Notes: generated by a model not told the origin, from the sequence alone. A stretch of 64,000 nucleotides of DNA from Thermomicrobiales bacterium (GCA_019637585.1 JAHBVL010000011.1:1-64000); one strand, 5' to 3'. Shown: positions 1-8,642, numbered from the stretch's first letter. Numbers and translations are program-made.

Positions 1-75
1 ACTACAAGGCGACGGAGGAGGCGGTCGAAGGGGACGCCGTTGTCCATGCAAATCAGACACTGGGAGCTGCGGCTG

Positions 76-1356
76 CTACGGGGCAAGGAGTTCCTTTTCT
101 GGTGTCCTTTGTGAAAGCGCGCGGAGGGCGTCCCGCAATGCGGAACGCAGCTGCGGTGCAAAACCGCGGGGAGCGCTGCGCCGGATTTCGATCTTCGGCG
201 TCTTGTGCCAGGCGGCGCATTCGAGGAGAGCTGGCGCCAGGTCAGCAGCAAGGAGCTCGGTTTCGGTCACCCAGGGTTCGAGATGCAGTGACTTGATCTC
301 GAAGATCTTTTCCTTGCGGTGAGCTTTGGCGTCGAGACGCCCGACGATCGTACCCCGGTGCAGAATCGGCAACGTGAAGTAGCCGTAGATCCGCTTGGGA
401 GCCGGTGTATAGCACTCGATCAGGTAGCTGAAGTCGAAGAGCTCCTCGCCCCGTTTGCGGTCCCACACGACCGGGTCGAAGGGCATCATCAGCGTGGTGC
501 GTTCGGGTTGGTACTGGCCGTTGACGATCTCGTTGACAAGGGCCGCGTTGTCCGGGTGGATGTAGGCTTTCCCTTTCAGACCGTCGATGCGGGTCGTCAG
601 AATCGTTCCTTCCTCCTCCAACTCCTTCAGTATCGGCGCGACCTGCCCGACCTTGAAACGGTAGTAGTCGGGAACCCATCCTGCGGTGGCCACGCCAAGC
701 GCCCTGATCGACTGCAGAACGTGCGCGCGCACCATCCCCTCGTACGTGGCGCTGGACTCGGGATTCCAGTCAGGCAGCACGCGTTCCGGAATGTCGTAGA
801 CCCGCTGAAACCGTTCGCGGCGAACCACCATCAGCGATCCCTCGGTAAAGAGCGCTTCGAGCAGGACTTTCTCTTCTTTCCAGTTCCACCAGCCGCCGGA
901 AGCGCCGGGCTCGGCGGAGAAATCCGACGATCGAACCGGCCCATTCTCCCGGACGTGAGCCAGGAGCCGGTCGGCCGTTTCCCGGTTCGTTTCCAGGTAC
1001 TCGAAGATCCGCTTGCGAAAGGAGATGGGGTGCTTCATCCGGGCCGCCGCGAACGGAAAATCCTCGATCGGCAAAAAGCAGGCTTCGTGCGACCAGGCTT
1101 CGAAGATCTGTTGTTCGGCCAGCAGCTCGTCGAGCCAGGCGGGGTCGTAGTTGCCGAGGCGGGTCCACAAGACGAAATAGGGGCTGCGGGCGACCACATG
1201 GATCGTGTCGATCTGCAGCTGTCCCATCATCCGGATCGATTCGAGAACGCCCGCTTTGTTCGCCGCAGGTCGCCGGTGCTCGATTCCCTGGGCCATCAGG
1301 AGGGCCAGCCGGGCGGTCTCGCGGCTGACGACGTCGGGAATGGTCGATTCGGTCAT
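76..1356 (-). CDS. YcaQ/AlkX-like winged-helix DNA glycosylase
   Basis: A 426-residue protein of the HTH_42 (YcaQ) family. Family members are DNA glycosylases that unhook interstrand crosslinks and other bulky alkyl lesions. The N-terminal part contains MGQLQIDTIHVVARSPYFVL, where QID matches the catalytic Q-x-D/Q signature, followed by the R-x-G-x-Y segment typical of the family. The C-terminal half carries LMMPFDPVVWDRKR, also a family hallmark. Length is normal. It stands alone, with a 197-bp gap to the NlpC gene upstream on the same strand. Assignment to the family is firm; the exact lesion is not predictable. Bases 1-75 to its left hold nothing I can assign. Confidence 0.85.
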   Translation of the reverse strand: MTESTIPDVVSRETARLALLMAQGIEHRRPAANKAGVLESIRMMGQLQIDTIHVVARSPYFVLWTRLGNYDPAWLDELLAEQQIFEAWSHEACFLPIEDFPFAAARMKHPISFRKRIFEYLETNRETADRLLAHVRENGPVRSSDFSAEPGASGGWWNWKEEKVLLEALFTEGSLMVVRRERFQRVYDIPERVLPDWNPESSATYEGMVRAHVLQSIRALGVATAGWVPDYYRFKVGQVAPILKELEEEGTILTTRIDGLKGKAYIHPDNAALVNEIVNGQYQPERTTLMMPFDPVVWDRKRGEELFDFSYLIECYTPAPKRIYGYFTLPILHRGTIVGRLDAKAHRKEKIFEIKSLHLEPWVTETELLAADLAPALLECAAWHKTPKIEIRRSAPRGFAPQLRSALRDALRALSQRTPEKELLAP

Positions 1357-1461
1357 GTCAGATTTCGTTCCATCACTGCTGGAAAATACCCTCGACTGTT
1401 CAACGCGACGGCAGCGTTGGCATCAAATCGGGTCCCGAGCAGGAGAGATTGTACGGTGCGC

Positions 1462-1487
1462 TGTGCGCGGTCCATGGACCGCGCACA
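1462..1487. repeat. Perfect 26-bp palindrome with NcoI-type centre
   Basis: The 26 bases are exactly self-complementary with no loop, centred on CCATGG, with arms built on TGTGCGCGG. It lies in the 197-bp gap between the NlpC/P60 stop and the YcaQ-like start, both on the minus strand. It could be a terminator for the NlpC transcript or a protein-binding dyad. There is no T-tract on either side. Confidence 0.6.
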
Positions 1488-1553
1488 ACGGGGCAAACGA
1501 GTATGACGAGGGTCGAGAAGCGCCAGCGATGGGCGCCGTCTCCGCTCCTACCG

Positions 1554-2240
1554 CTAGCCGATGCGGAAGGCGCCCCAATAGCGGGGTCCGTAGTAGCTCG
1601 AATAGATGCTGTCGATCGTCACACCTGTCGATTCGTTTTCGGCATGCACGATCAACCCGTCGCCGATGTAGATCGCGGCATGAGAAACACCAGCCCGGTA
1701 GGTGTTCTGGAAGTAGATCAGGTCGCCAGGTTGCCACGCTCCATAGTCGACCCAGACGCCGGCCGATCCGGCCTGGGCCTCGACGGCATGGGACATCCAG
1801 ATGCCGGTGGTGATGCCGACGATGTACTGGGTGAAGCCCGAACAATCGAACCCTCCCGGTCCGGCTCCGGCATAGACGTAGGGATAGCCGACGAATCCCA
1901 AAGCGGTCGAGGCAATGACCTCGCCGACCGACGACTGCGGCAGTGCCGGAGCCATGCTGGCTTCGAGCTGCTTTGCGGCCGATGTGGAGGCGATGTTGAG
2001 TTCGAATTGGTTCAGGTCGCGGAAGCCAGACCAGGTGAACGGGATGTTCTCGAGCACCGGCGGCGAGAGTTCGGACGTGGTGGATGTCGTGGGTTCCGCC
2101 GGGAGTTGCCGTTGCCAGTAGCTCTCCCAGGCGGCGGCAGGAGTTGCGCTGGCAAGAAAAATGGCGGCCAGCAACGCCATAGCTATGACCCGGCCAGCGT
2201 GCTGCAACACGCACGGCCGCGCCAGGGCGCGAACGTTCAT
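1554..2240 (-). CDS. Secreted NlpC/P60 peptidoglycan hydrolase
   Basis: A 228-residue exported protein. A signal peptide or anchor spans about residues 16-38, ending near ATPAAAW. After a Thr/Ser-rich linker the NlpC/P60 domain fills residues 105-228. The catalytic Cys is C133 in FDCSGF, the His is H187 in SHAAIYIG, and the polar third residue is H199 in IVHA. Family members cleave gamma-D-Glu-diaminopimelate bonds in peptidoglycan stem peptides outside the membrane. The gene has a long leader to its divergent neighbour. No SH3b targeting domain is present, unlike other wall proteins in this window. Confidence 0.88.
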   Translation of the reverse strand: MNVRALARPCVLQHAGRVIAMALLAAIFLASATPAAAWESYWQRQLPAEPTTSTTSELSPPVLENIPFTWSGFRDLNQFELNIASTSAAKQLEASMAPALPQSSVGEVIASTALGFVGYPYVYAGAGPGGFDCSGFTQYIVGITTGIWMSHAVEAQAGSAGVWVDYGAWQPGDLIYFQNTYRAGVSHAAIYIGDGLIVHAENESTGVTIDSIYSSYYGPRYWGAFRIG

Positions 2241-2706
2241 TGATTGGGATTCCTTCCCTCGGGTTTATGGAGAGCCCCGGACTACCCGCAGCGGGACGGG
2301 TAGCGACCCCGTGGTGGCTCACGTTGATCCCGCGCACACTCGCCCCTTCGCGAGCAGCCATGGCGCCGGATCATCCAGCCTCTCGAATCGATTTCGCGCG
2401 ATCTGTGCGGAATGACATGACCACTGCAAAGTCACGCCACAGATTCGTGCGTCATCGAACGAGCGGGCGCAGACTACCACGCGGTTTCCGGAGCCCGCAA
2501 GCGCCTTGCGGACAATCATCGAAATTTCCCGTACGTACTCCAGACGACCTGCACGGCAGCATCAGTGAAGGTGTGAGTCCCGATTGTTCGCCACACGCGC
2601 GCACTGACCCGCAAACAGAACGGGTACAATCGCACCAGAAAGTGGAGTGCTCGACGGGCGGTCCTCACGCAGGTCCGTGTCGTTCTCGATCCCGGGAGTC
2701 GTTTCA
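2241..2706. other. Divergent intergenic region, NlpC / VOC
   Basis: 466 bp between divergent starts. On the NlpC side, bases around 2282-2303 can form a 7-bp stem (CTACCCG paired with CGGGTAG). I could not match the leader to the c-di-AMP riboswitch consensus that precedes NlpC genes in some bacteria. On the VOC side a TACAAT at 2625-2630 is a possible -10, without a good -35. No gene is supported here. Confidence 0.4.
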
Positions 2707-3573
2707 GTGGCATATCGGTTTGTGCTCGAGGTCCCCGAGGCGGACCGCAAGGAAGCGGAAGTCGTCGTTGGCGCCGCGCCGGAAACCCAGATAGTCGTGT
2801 CCCGCCTGACCTATTCCGACGGCGTGGACAACCCATACGCCGCCCTGACCATCGCAGCGGAGAACGTGCGGGTGATTGGCGACATCTACGGCTGGATGCG
2901 CAACGACCGCAAACAGGATGCCCGGATCGTGTTGCTCAATGGACAGCGTTTGTCACTGCTCGACCGCACACCGGACGATGTCGTGGCGCTGATTCGCACC
3001 GATCAACCATGGGGCGAGCGTACCGTTCCCCGCATTGGCGACCACACCGAGGAGAAAGTCATGTCCGACGCAACGCAGGTTGAGAATGCCGTCGCAACGG
3101 CCGCGCCACCCGCGGTCGAGATCGAGCAGGTCAACCTCGTCTCGATCAATGTGATGGATTTGCGCAAAGCGGAAGCCTTCTACCGGGAGTTTTTCGGGTT
3201 GGAGGTCATCGGCCGGGCGCACTATGACCACGACGGCAAGTACCGGCTCCTGGGAGGTGACTACGACTGGGATCGTGCGATCGCGACCGAAACGGTTGCC
3301 GATGAGTCGTTCGTGCGCAATGGTGAACTCATTCTGGGGTTGCGCCGGGTCGGCACTGGTGCGCGGCTCGACCGAACCAATATCGATCGCATCTCGATCC
3401 AGGTCGATGCGGCCAGCTACCGGCGGCTCAAGGCGAAGGTGCTGGTCAATTCGCTGGAGCTGCTGGGCGAATCGCAGGCATCGTTCCGCATCCGCGATCC
3501 GTTCGGCGTCCCTTGGGAAATCACGCTGGCTGGACTCCTGCCCGACATCCTGAAGCGATCGCTGGGAGCCTGA
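2707..3573 (+). CDS. VOC (glyoxalase-fold) protein with extra N-terminal domain
   Basis: 288 residues from GTG 2707, chosen because GGGAG sits 8 nt upstream. The C-terminal domain (about residues 138-285) is a vicinal-oxygen-chelate fold: INVMDLRKAEAFYREFFGLE opens it and FRIRDPFGVPWEITL closes it. The first 118 residues form a separate domain I do not recognise, with IYGWMRND in its middle. A second in-frame start, ATG 3061 (residue 119), is preceded by GAGGAG at ideal spacing, so the VOC domain may also be made alone. The downstream gene starts in the stop codon (TGATG), so translational coupling is likely. Substrate unknown; metal ligands were not assigned with confidence. Confidence 0.75.
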   Translation: MAYRFVLEVPEADRKEAEVVVGAAPETQIVVSRLTYSDGVDNPYAALTIAAENVRVIGDIYGWMRNDRKQDARIVLLNGQRLSLLDRTPDDVVALIRTDQPWGERTVPRIGDHTEEKVMSDATQVENAVATAAPPAVEIEQVNLVSINVMDLRKAEAFYREFFGLEVIGRAHYDHDGKYRLLGGDYDWDRAIATETVADESFVRNGELILGLRRVGTGARLDRTNIDRISIQVDAASYRRLKAKVLVNSLELLGESQASFRIRDPFGVPWEITLAGLLPDILKRSLGA

Positions 3574-3986
3574 TGCTCGACGAATATCAGGACTTGATCG
3601 AAGAACTGCTCGGCACGCCGGGGATTGTCCGCGGCGCCGGCGATCTCGATCCGGAGCGGCTGCGGCTCGTGGCGGCCGTGCATCAGCGCGATGCGCTGGC
3701 GCTCGACCGTATGCAGCGGCTTGTTCGCGAAACCTCGCCTCACCTGACAATCTTGCCGTCATTCGATGACGCCCTCGGCAACACCGAGGTACCGGGCGAC
3801 CTTGCCGCGCTGATGGAGTCCTTCGACACGACCCGGGGAGACCTCGTCTCGCTGCTCATGAATCTCACCCTGAAGGACTGGGAGCGAACAGCGACCCACG
3901 ACGCAGGTGGCGAGGTCACGCTGGTCGACGAGGTCGAACAGCACGTCGAATTCGACGAAGCGTTTCGGGCACGATTCCAGGGATAG
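3573..3986 (+). CDS. DinB-like small protein
   Basis: 137 residues, starting in the TGATG overlap with the VOC gene. The C-terminal half reads LLMNLTLKDWERTATH followed by GGEVTLVDEVEQHVEFDE. This resembles the third and fourth helices of DinB/YfiT-type four-helix bundles, in which a W-x-R-x-x-x-H segment precedes a conserved-His helix. DinB superfamily members are often thiol-dependent transferases or hydrolases with a divalent metal. The first helix is poorly conserved, so the assignment is moderate. It forms a tight three-gene operon with the VOC gene before it and the SDR gene 4 bp after it. Confidence 0.6.
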   Translation: MLDEYQDLIEELLGTPGIVRGAGDLDPERLRLVAAVHQRDALALDRMQRLVRETSPHLTILPSFDDALGNTEVPGDLAALMESFDTTRGDLVSLLMNLTLKDWERTATHDAGGEVTLVDEVEQHVEFDEAFRARFQG

Positions 3987-3990
3987 GCAG

Positions 3991-4752
3991 ATGCGCGTTG
4001 AAGGAAGAGTCGCGCTGGTCACCGGCGGATCGACCGGAATCGGCCGGGCGTCGGTGCTCCGGTTGGCACGTGAGGGCGCTTCGGTCGTGGTGGCCGACAT
4101 CAACGATGCGGACGGCGAGGAGACAGCGACATCCGCAGGCGGGCGGTTCGTTCACTGTGACGTCTCCGACCCCGAACAGGTGCAGCGGGCGGTCGACGAA
4201 ACGGTCGCCGCCTTTGGCACGATCGATATCCTGGTCAACTCAGCAGCGTTTCTCGGTGGAGCCTTTCCCGCCGGCGACATGCCGGACGACGAGTGGCGGC
4301 GCGGTATCGCCGTCACGCTCGATGGCATCTTCTACGCCAGCAAGTGCGCGGTGCAGGTTATGGCGGCGCAGGGACGAGGTTCGATCGTTTCCATCGCGTC
4401 GGTGGAAGGCGTGGCCGGCGCCGCCAAACACGCCGCGTATGTCACTGCCAAGAGCGCTATTTTTGGATTGACCCGCTCGATGGCCATCGACTATGGCACA
4501 TCGGGGGTGCGAGTCAATGCCATCAGTCCGGGGATCATCGACAACGGCCGGCCGGAACAAGCCGAGTTGAAGAAGGACCCCGAGGTGATGCGGTTCTGGC
4601 GCGAAATGACGGTTCTCGACCGGATGGGCACGCCGGACGAGATCGCCAACGCGGTTCTCTTCCTCGCCTCCGACGAAGCCTCATACATCACCGGACAGAA
4701 CCTGATCGTCGATGGCGGCTGGACCATCGGCCACGCCCCGCTTCCCTGGTAG
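3991..4752 (+). CDS. Short-chain dehydrogenase/reductase (SDR)
   Basis: 253 residues, normal for classical SDRs. The Rossmann nucleotide motif is TGGSTGIG near residue 12. D in VVADIND after beta-2 suggests NAD(H) preference. NSAA is the structural NNAG equivalent. The catalytic Ser lies in SIASVEG and the Tyr/Lys pair in YVTAKSA. The C-terminal ITGQNLIVDGGW is typical of FabG-like enzymes. The start at ATG 3991 follows the DinB-like stop by 4 bp. Last gene of the VOC/DinB/SDR operon, convergent with the epimerase only 5 bp away. The substrate cannot be read from sequence. Confidence 0.9.
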   Translation: MRVEGRVALVTGGSTGIGRASVLRLAREGASVVVADINDADGEETATSAGGRFVHCDVSDPEQVQRAVDETVAAFGTIDILVNSAAFLGGAFPAGDMPDDEWRRGIAVTLDGIFYASKCAVQVMAAQGRGSIVSIASVEGVAGAAKHAAYVTAKSAIFGLTRSMAIDYGTSGVRVNAISPGIIDNGRPEQAELKKDPEVMRFWREMTVLDRMGTPDEIANAVLFLASDEASYITGQNLIVDGGWTIGHAPLPW

Positions 4753-4757
4753 CGACC

Positions 4758-5756
4758 CTATCCCGGTAACGACCCCGGATCAGTTCTTATCGCTTCCTCT
4801 ACGGTGCTGCGAATGTCGTGCACCGGGTTGTACCCGAGCATGTTGCGCGCTTTCGCCGTCGAATGGTGGATGCGGATCGGCGGACCGGGAAGCATGACGT
4901 CGACCACGTGCCGGCCGGTCGCTTCGGCCAGAACGCCGACCGCCTGATCGTAGGAAAAGGGCGCCGGACCGCTCAGGTTGAACGCCTCGCCAACTGCGGC
5001 CGGGTGCTCCAGCAGCAGCTGCAGTCCCTGCACAAGATCGCGCACATCGCAGTACTGGAAGAGATAGGGCGTGCCGTCTTCTTCCCGCGCCAGCAGCAGG
5101 TTGGGCTCCTCGCCCACCTGCAACGCCGCGACACGATCCGCGCTCTCGTCGCCCGAACGATTACGAATGAACCGTAACATCGAGCTCAGGTGCAGGAAGT
5201 TGCCCAGGGGTCGTTCCGGGTAGAGCACTTCCCAGGGCTCGATCGTCAGGGCGAAGCGGGCCACCGCCACCGGCAGATCGCGACGACGAGAGAAGTAGTC
5301 GCCCATCGTTTCGCCGCTCAGCTTGGTCACACCGTAGAAGCTGTATGGCTCCTTTGGGTGGGATTCATCGATTGGCAGGTACTTGGCGAAGAGCGAGGGG
5401 TAGACCTCGTCACTGCTGGCGAACACGAACCGCTTGATGCCCCCCGCATTCGCTGCCGCTTCCATCATGTTGAATGTGCTGCGGAAGTTGTCCTCGAAGA
5501 GGTCGTCATCGTCGTCCGGGCCAAAGAGGAGCATCGCGCCGAGATGCATGACCGCGTCGCAGCCGCCCACAGCGTCGCGGCAAAAAACCGCATCCCGCAG
5601 ATTGCCGATCAGCAGCTCGACTCCGTCGCTCGCGGCGCGCTCGATTCCGCGGTCGCCCAGTATGGCAGTGCCCCGCACGTCATAACCGCGAGCCAGGAGC
5701 TGGCGCGCCACGTTGTTGCCGATTCTTCCCGTTGCTCCGGTAACAAGAACCTTCAT
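4758..5756 (-). CDS. NAD-dependent epimerase/dehydratase
   Basis: 332-residue extended SDR. N-terminal VTGATGRIGNNVARQLL is the dinucleotide motif. The catalytic Ser lies in FASSDEV and Y-x-x-x-K in YSFYGVTKL. The middle and C-terminal parts (FQYCDVRDLVQGLQLLL, then AFNLSGP) match sugar-nucleotide epimerase/dehydratase-like proteins. An acidic run of five Asp residues at about 105 is unusual. Probably monocistronic: a terminator lies 118 bp upstream at 5874-5903, ending the preceding minus-strand operon. The substrate is unknown. Confidence 0.87.
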   Translation of the reverse strand: MKVLVTGATGRIGNNVARQLLARGYDVRGTAILGDRGIERAASDGVELLIGNLRDAVFCRDAVGGCDAVMHLGAMLLFGPDDDDDLFEDNFRSTFNMMEAAANAGGIKRFVFASSDEVYPSLFAKYLPIDESHPKEPYSFYGVTKLSGETMGDYFSRRRDLPVAVARFALTIEPWEVLYPERPLGNFLHLSSMLRFIRNRSGDESADRVAALQVGEEPNLLLAREEDGTPYLFQYCDVRDLVQGLQLLLEHPAAVGEAFNLSGPAPFSYDQAVGVLAEATGRHVVDVMLPGPPIRIHHSTAKARNMLGYNPVHDIRSTVEEAIRTDPGSLPG

Positions 5757-5873
5757 ACCGACCTCTCAATCTGCAACGTGCGCCCTGTCAAAGGCAACAG
5801 AAGGCATCGTACTGCTTATGGCTGCTGAGGAGATGTGCGTGGTGCTGGACACCGGAATTGACGGGAAAAGGAA

Positions 5874-5903
5874 CGAGCCGCTGAATACGGGTTCAGCGGC
5901 TCG
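5874..5903 (-). terminator. Rho-independent terminator of the mnmA operon
   Basis: A perfect 12-bp stem (arms 5874-5885 and 5892-5903) closes a 6-nt loop. Read on the minus strand it is followed by TTCCTTTTCCC. It sits 100 bp beyond the stop of the membrane-protein gene and so ends the mnmA transcript. Confidence 0.75.
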
Positions 5904-5977
5904 GAGTGGGAGGGGATTCGCCCGGCAGCGCTCGGGGTGCGGAACGCGGGTCTCGCCGGGCGAGTACGTACAGAATA

Positions 5978-5989
5978 GAACATCTGTTC
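5978..5989. promoter_or_regulatory. LexA-like dyad GAAC-N4-GTTC
   Basis: GAACATCTGTTC matches the core of the SOS box used by LexA in many Gram-positive and Chloroflexota-type bacteria. Flanks continue the dyad imperfectly (8 of 10 bases). It lies between the membrane-protein stop and the mnmA-operon terminator, so no promoter position explains it easily. It may be coincidence. Confidence 0.25.
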
Positions 5990-6003
5990 CTATCTGTCAA
6001 CCC

Positions 6004-6492
6004 CTACCGTCCGGAGATCACTTTGACCATGGCTCTCCACTGGGCCATCTTGCCCGCCGCCGAGATGATCGGTTTCACCGCTTCGTCGGTCATGAACTCT
6101 GTGGTGCCTCGCACCCGGTTCACGGTGGCGCTGGTTTCCTGCAGCAGCGGGATGACCTGATTCTTGATCTGCATCACCAGATAGATGAGCGCGGCGGTCG
6201 CAGCGCCGAGCAGCACCACGATGATCATCGATGTCAGAACGATGTAGATGACGGCGATATCGCGCAGCCGCTCGAGCGCCGACTGGTTGTCGTCTCCGAG
6301 CATATAGAGACCGCCGGTGATCGCCACAAAGAGGAGGATGAGCACGAGCGCGCCAAGCACTGCATAGAGCTTGGTCTTGCCGCCGGGTTCTTCGATGTTC
6401 TCGGGCAGGGAGGACGTTGCGGTGGGAGGCGCAGCTTCGAATCCGGCCGCCTGCGCAGCTGATTCATCCGGCTTTGTGCTGGTCTCTTCCAT
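6004..6492 (-). CDS. Two-helix membrane protein of unknown function
   Basis: 162 residues. An acidic, Pro/Ala-rich N-terminus (1-38) precedes two transmembrane helices, about 40-63 (YAVLGALVLILLFVAITGGL) and 80-105 (VIYIVLTSMIIVVLLGAATA). The C-terminal amphipathic tail (QIKNQVIPLLQETSATVNRV) resembles DUF948-type or chemoreceptor-like helices. The start has AGGGG immediately upstream. It follows mnmA by 35 bp on the same strand and precedes the terminator at 5874-5903, so the two are probably co-transcribed. I do not recognise a specific family. Confidence 0.7.
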   Translation of the reverse strand: MEETSTKPDESAAQAAGFEAAPPTATSSLPENIEEPGGKTKLYAVLGALVLILLFVAITGGLYMLGDDNQSALERLRDIAVIYIVLTSMIIVVLLGAATAALIYLVMQIKNQVIPLLQETSATVNRVRGTTEFMTDEAVKPIISAAGKMAQWRAMVKVISGR

Positions 6493-6527
6493 CCCCTGCC
6501 GTCCTCAGTTCAGCGTGGATTGCTGCC

Positions 6528-7763
6528 TCAGGTTGCCTGACTGCCGATCAGCTCACCGGACCGTTCGGCCGCGCTTCGCACGATCGTTGCGATTGTACCC
6601 CCGCCAAGCACTTCATCGTCGCGATAGAAGACGATCGCCTGTCCGGGCGCCGCAATGGGACGGTCTCCGGAAAACTCGATCAAGGCCGTGCGGGTCGATT
6701 CCTCGCCGGCAATGATGGTAGCCGGAGCAGGGTGACCGCGATAGCGAACGGAAACCGTGCACGCGATGGGCTCGGATGGCCAGAAGCCGCTGGTGAAACT
6801 GATGCGGTCGGCGGTCAGCGCAGGAGCTTCGGCGTCCTGCCGGCTGCCAACGACCAGTTCGTTCTTCTTCATATCCAGCTTCATCACATAGAGTGGTTCG
6901 GCACGTGGGATACCGATCCCCCGCCGTTGCCCGATCGTGTGGCGGACCAACCCCTGATGCTCGCCGAGCTTTTCGCCGTCGACATTCACGATGTCGCCTG
7001 GCACGGTGACATCCGGACGGCGCGCCGCCACGAAATCGGCGTACGACCCCTTGCCGACGAAGCAAATCTCCTGGCTTTCGGCTTTGTCGGCAACGGGCAA
7101 TCCGTAGTGCCGGGCCAGCCGGCGAACCTCCGGTTTGGTCAGATGGCCAAGGGGAAACTGAATGAATCCCAGCTGCGCCTGATCGAGGGTGTAGAGGACA
7201 TAACTCTGGTCCTTTTTTCCGTCGACGGCGCGAAAGAGGCGGTGCGGTCCCTCGGTCGAGTGTTCGATCCTGGCGTAGTGACCAGTCGCCAGGAAGTCAG
7301 CCCCCAGCTCATGGGCACGATGGACGAGATGTCTAAACTTGACGTGCCGGTTGCATTCCAGGCAGGGATTTGGCGTGCGGCCGGCCGCGTACTCGCTGAC
7401 GAACCGGTCGACGACCTCGTGGGAGAACTCCGACTCCATGTTGATGGCGTAGAAGGGCACCCCGATCAGTGCGCAGGTCATTCGCGCATCTTCCATGGCC
7501 GGGATGCCGCAGCAGGGATTGACCGCGTGCTCCGGATCGCCGGGTGAGAAGAGCCGCAAGTTCATGCCGATGACGCGATAGCCCCGCTCCCGCATGATCA
7601 GCGCGGTGACCGCGCTATCGACCCCGCCGCTCATGGCCACGACAACCGTTTTGCCGGCGCCGTCGCGGGGGCCGAGCTTGGTCTCGGTGAGCAGCTCGTC
7701 GATCGAGTCAGATTCGGTTGTCGTCTGGCCCAGATCGAAGAGGGGCTTGAGGTTCAGGGTCAT
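6528..7763 (-). CDS. mnmA: tRNA-specific 2-thiouridylase MnmA
   Basis: 411 residues. The enzyme thiolates U34 of tRNA-Lys, -Glu and -Gln using ATP and a persulfide relay. The PP-loop AMSGGVDSAV begins near residue 43. The catalytic cysteines lie in NPCLECNRHVKF and SQEICFVGKGSY. C-terminal beta domains (VSVRYRGHPAPATI) complete the fold. A roughly 40-residue N-terminal extension before the PP-loop is longer than usual for MnmA (normally about 10 residues); its start could be overcalled, but there is no better internal start before the PP-loop. First gene of a two-gene operon with the downstream membrane protein. Confidence 0.95.
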   Translation of the reverse strand: MTLNLKPLFDLGQTTTESDSIDELLTETKLGPRDGAGKTVVVAMSGGVDSAVTALIMRERGYRVIGMNLRLFSPGDPEHAVNPCCGIPAMEDARMTCALIGVPFYAINMESEFSHEVVDRFVSEYAAGRTPNPCLECNRHVKFRHLVHRAHELGADFLATGHYARIEHSTEGPHRLFRAVDGKKDQSYVLYTLDQAQLGFIQFPLGHLTKPEVRRLARHYGLPVADKAESQEICFVGKGSYADFVAARRPDVTVPGDIVNVDGEKLGEHQGLVRHTIGQRRGIGIPRAEPLYVMKLDMKKNELVVGSRQDAEAPALTADRISFTSGFWPSEPIACTVSVRYRGHPAPATIIAGEESTRTALIEFSGDRPIAAPGQAIVFYRDDEVLGGGTIATIVRSAAERSGELIGSQAT

Positions 7764-7994
7764 AGAGAGACTCGATGGAACGATCGTGCAACCGGGGCGT
7801 CCGGCTGGTCGCCGGAGCAGGGATCAATGCTACCGCATGGAGGGGATGGGGGGATAGAGGGTGGTGCATAGTGCATGGTGCATAGTGGATGGTAGATAGT
7901 AGATAGTAGATGGTCTTTCCGACGGATCAGTGGGCGGGAGGCAAAACAAACCCCCTCCCATGGGTGGGAGAGGGCGGTGGAATAGAACTCGCGG
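7764..7994. repeat. Intergenic region with heptamer array at 7863-7911
   Basis: Seven contiguous 7-bp units run from GGTGCAT through AGTGGAT to AGTAGAT at 7863-7911, drifting gradually in sequence while the period stays 7. The same GGTGCAT/AGTGCAT unit recurs at 25366-25393. The array lies upstream of mnmA and downstream of the sortase gene. No gene is supported in the interval. Confidence 0.8.
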
Positions 7995-8642
7995 TTAGTT
8001 GATGCGTGTGCCTCGCACCACCATTCGCTCCTGATATTCACCAGCCTGGTAATCGAACGGTCCGCCACAGGTGATCAGGGTGATCGTTTCGACGTTGGTG
8101 GGGCCGACGATTTCGGATTGAATGACTTCAGGGGTGAGATCGTCGACGGTGAAGTTCTTCACCCAGTCGATTTCGAACTCGTAGATCTGGTCGTCCTTGC
8201 CCAGCACCTGGATGATGTCGCCTGGTTCCACCTGGCCGATGTTGTAGAAAACGGCTTCTCCCACATCCCAGTAGTCGAGATGACCGGCCATCACCATGTT
8301 GTTGTCTTCGCCCAGACGTCCGGTTTCCTGATACCAGGAGACGATGAAGGGGCCGGATGGATCCAGCATGACCCCGTCGACGATCTGCTGCTGTTCGACA
8401 GCGGCGTCGATGTCGACTGACTCGATGCGAATGGCCACCGGCAACACCCCGGCCCGGACCGAGCCGGGAAGCTCGCCGGCCGGACCGGGTCGCAACCCGC
8501 CAGTGGTTGGCATTTCTCCCAGTTCCCGGGGGGCGACTCCCTGGGCCAGCAAAGACGCCGGCAGCAAACCGGTCGCCAGAATCGTCACGATAGCCAGGAA
8601 CGCAAATCGCCTGACCAGAGAAGTGCCTCGCTGTTGTGTCAT
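7995..8642 (-). CDS. Class D/E-like sortase
   Basis: 215 residues. N-terminal signal anchor about residues 12-34, then a Pro/Gly-rich linker and the sortase beta-barrel. Catalytic residues are visible: H121 in MAGHLD, C192 in TLITCGG and R206 in YQERMVV. Sortases are extracytoplasmic cysteine transpeptidases that cut LPxTG-like signals and attach proteins to the wall or to each other. The only candidate substrate seen here is the 1327-residue protein at 59008-62991, ending in LPVTG, a membrane segment and RRK. It is divergent from a class B PBP gene, in keeping with envelope function. Confidence 0.9.
   Translation of the reverse strand: MTQQRGTSLVRRFAFLAIVTILATGLLPASLLAQGVAPRELGEMPTTGGLRPGPAGELPGSVRAGVLPVAIRIESVDIDAAVEQQQIVDGVMLDPSGPFIVSWYQETGRLGEDNNMVMAGHLDYWDVGEAVFYNIGQVEPGDIIQVLGKDDQIYEFEIDWVKNFTVDDLTPEVIQSEIVGPTNVETITLITCGGPFDYQAGEYQERMVVRGTRIN

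Noticed and set aside
102-296. Open frame on the plus strand at the left edge
   Set aside because: It lies wholly opposite the end of the YcaQ-like gene, has no family match and is typical of antisense frames in GC-rich DNA.
2241-2430. Possible c-di-AMP riboswitch in the NlpC leader
   Set aside because: The leader is long and has a hairpin, but the conserved core segments of that riboswitch class could not be matched; only a 7-bp stem remains.
5905-5960. tRNA-like segment (GGGAGGGGATTCGCCCGG)
   Set aside because: Looks like the reverse of a T-arm but lacks GTTCGA and cannot fold into a cloverleaf.
5978-5989. LexA box as evidence for an SOS-controlled operon
   Set aside because: The core matches but a terminator lies between it and the next gene on the minus strand, and no DNA-repair gene is adjacent; kept only as a low-confidence site.
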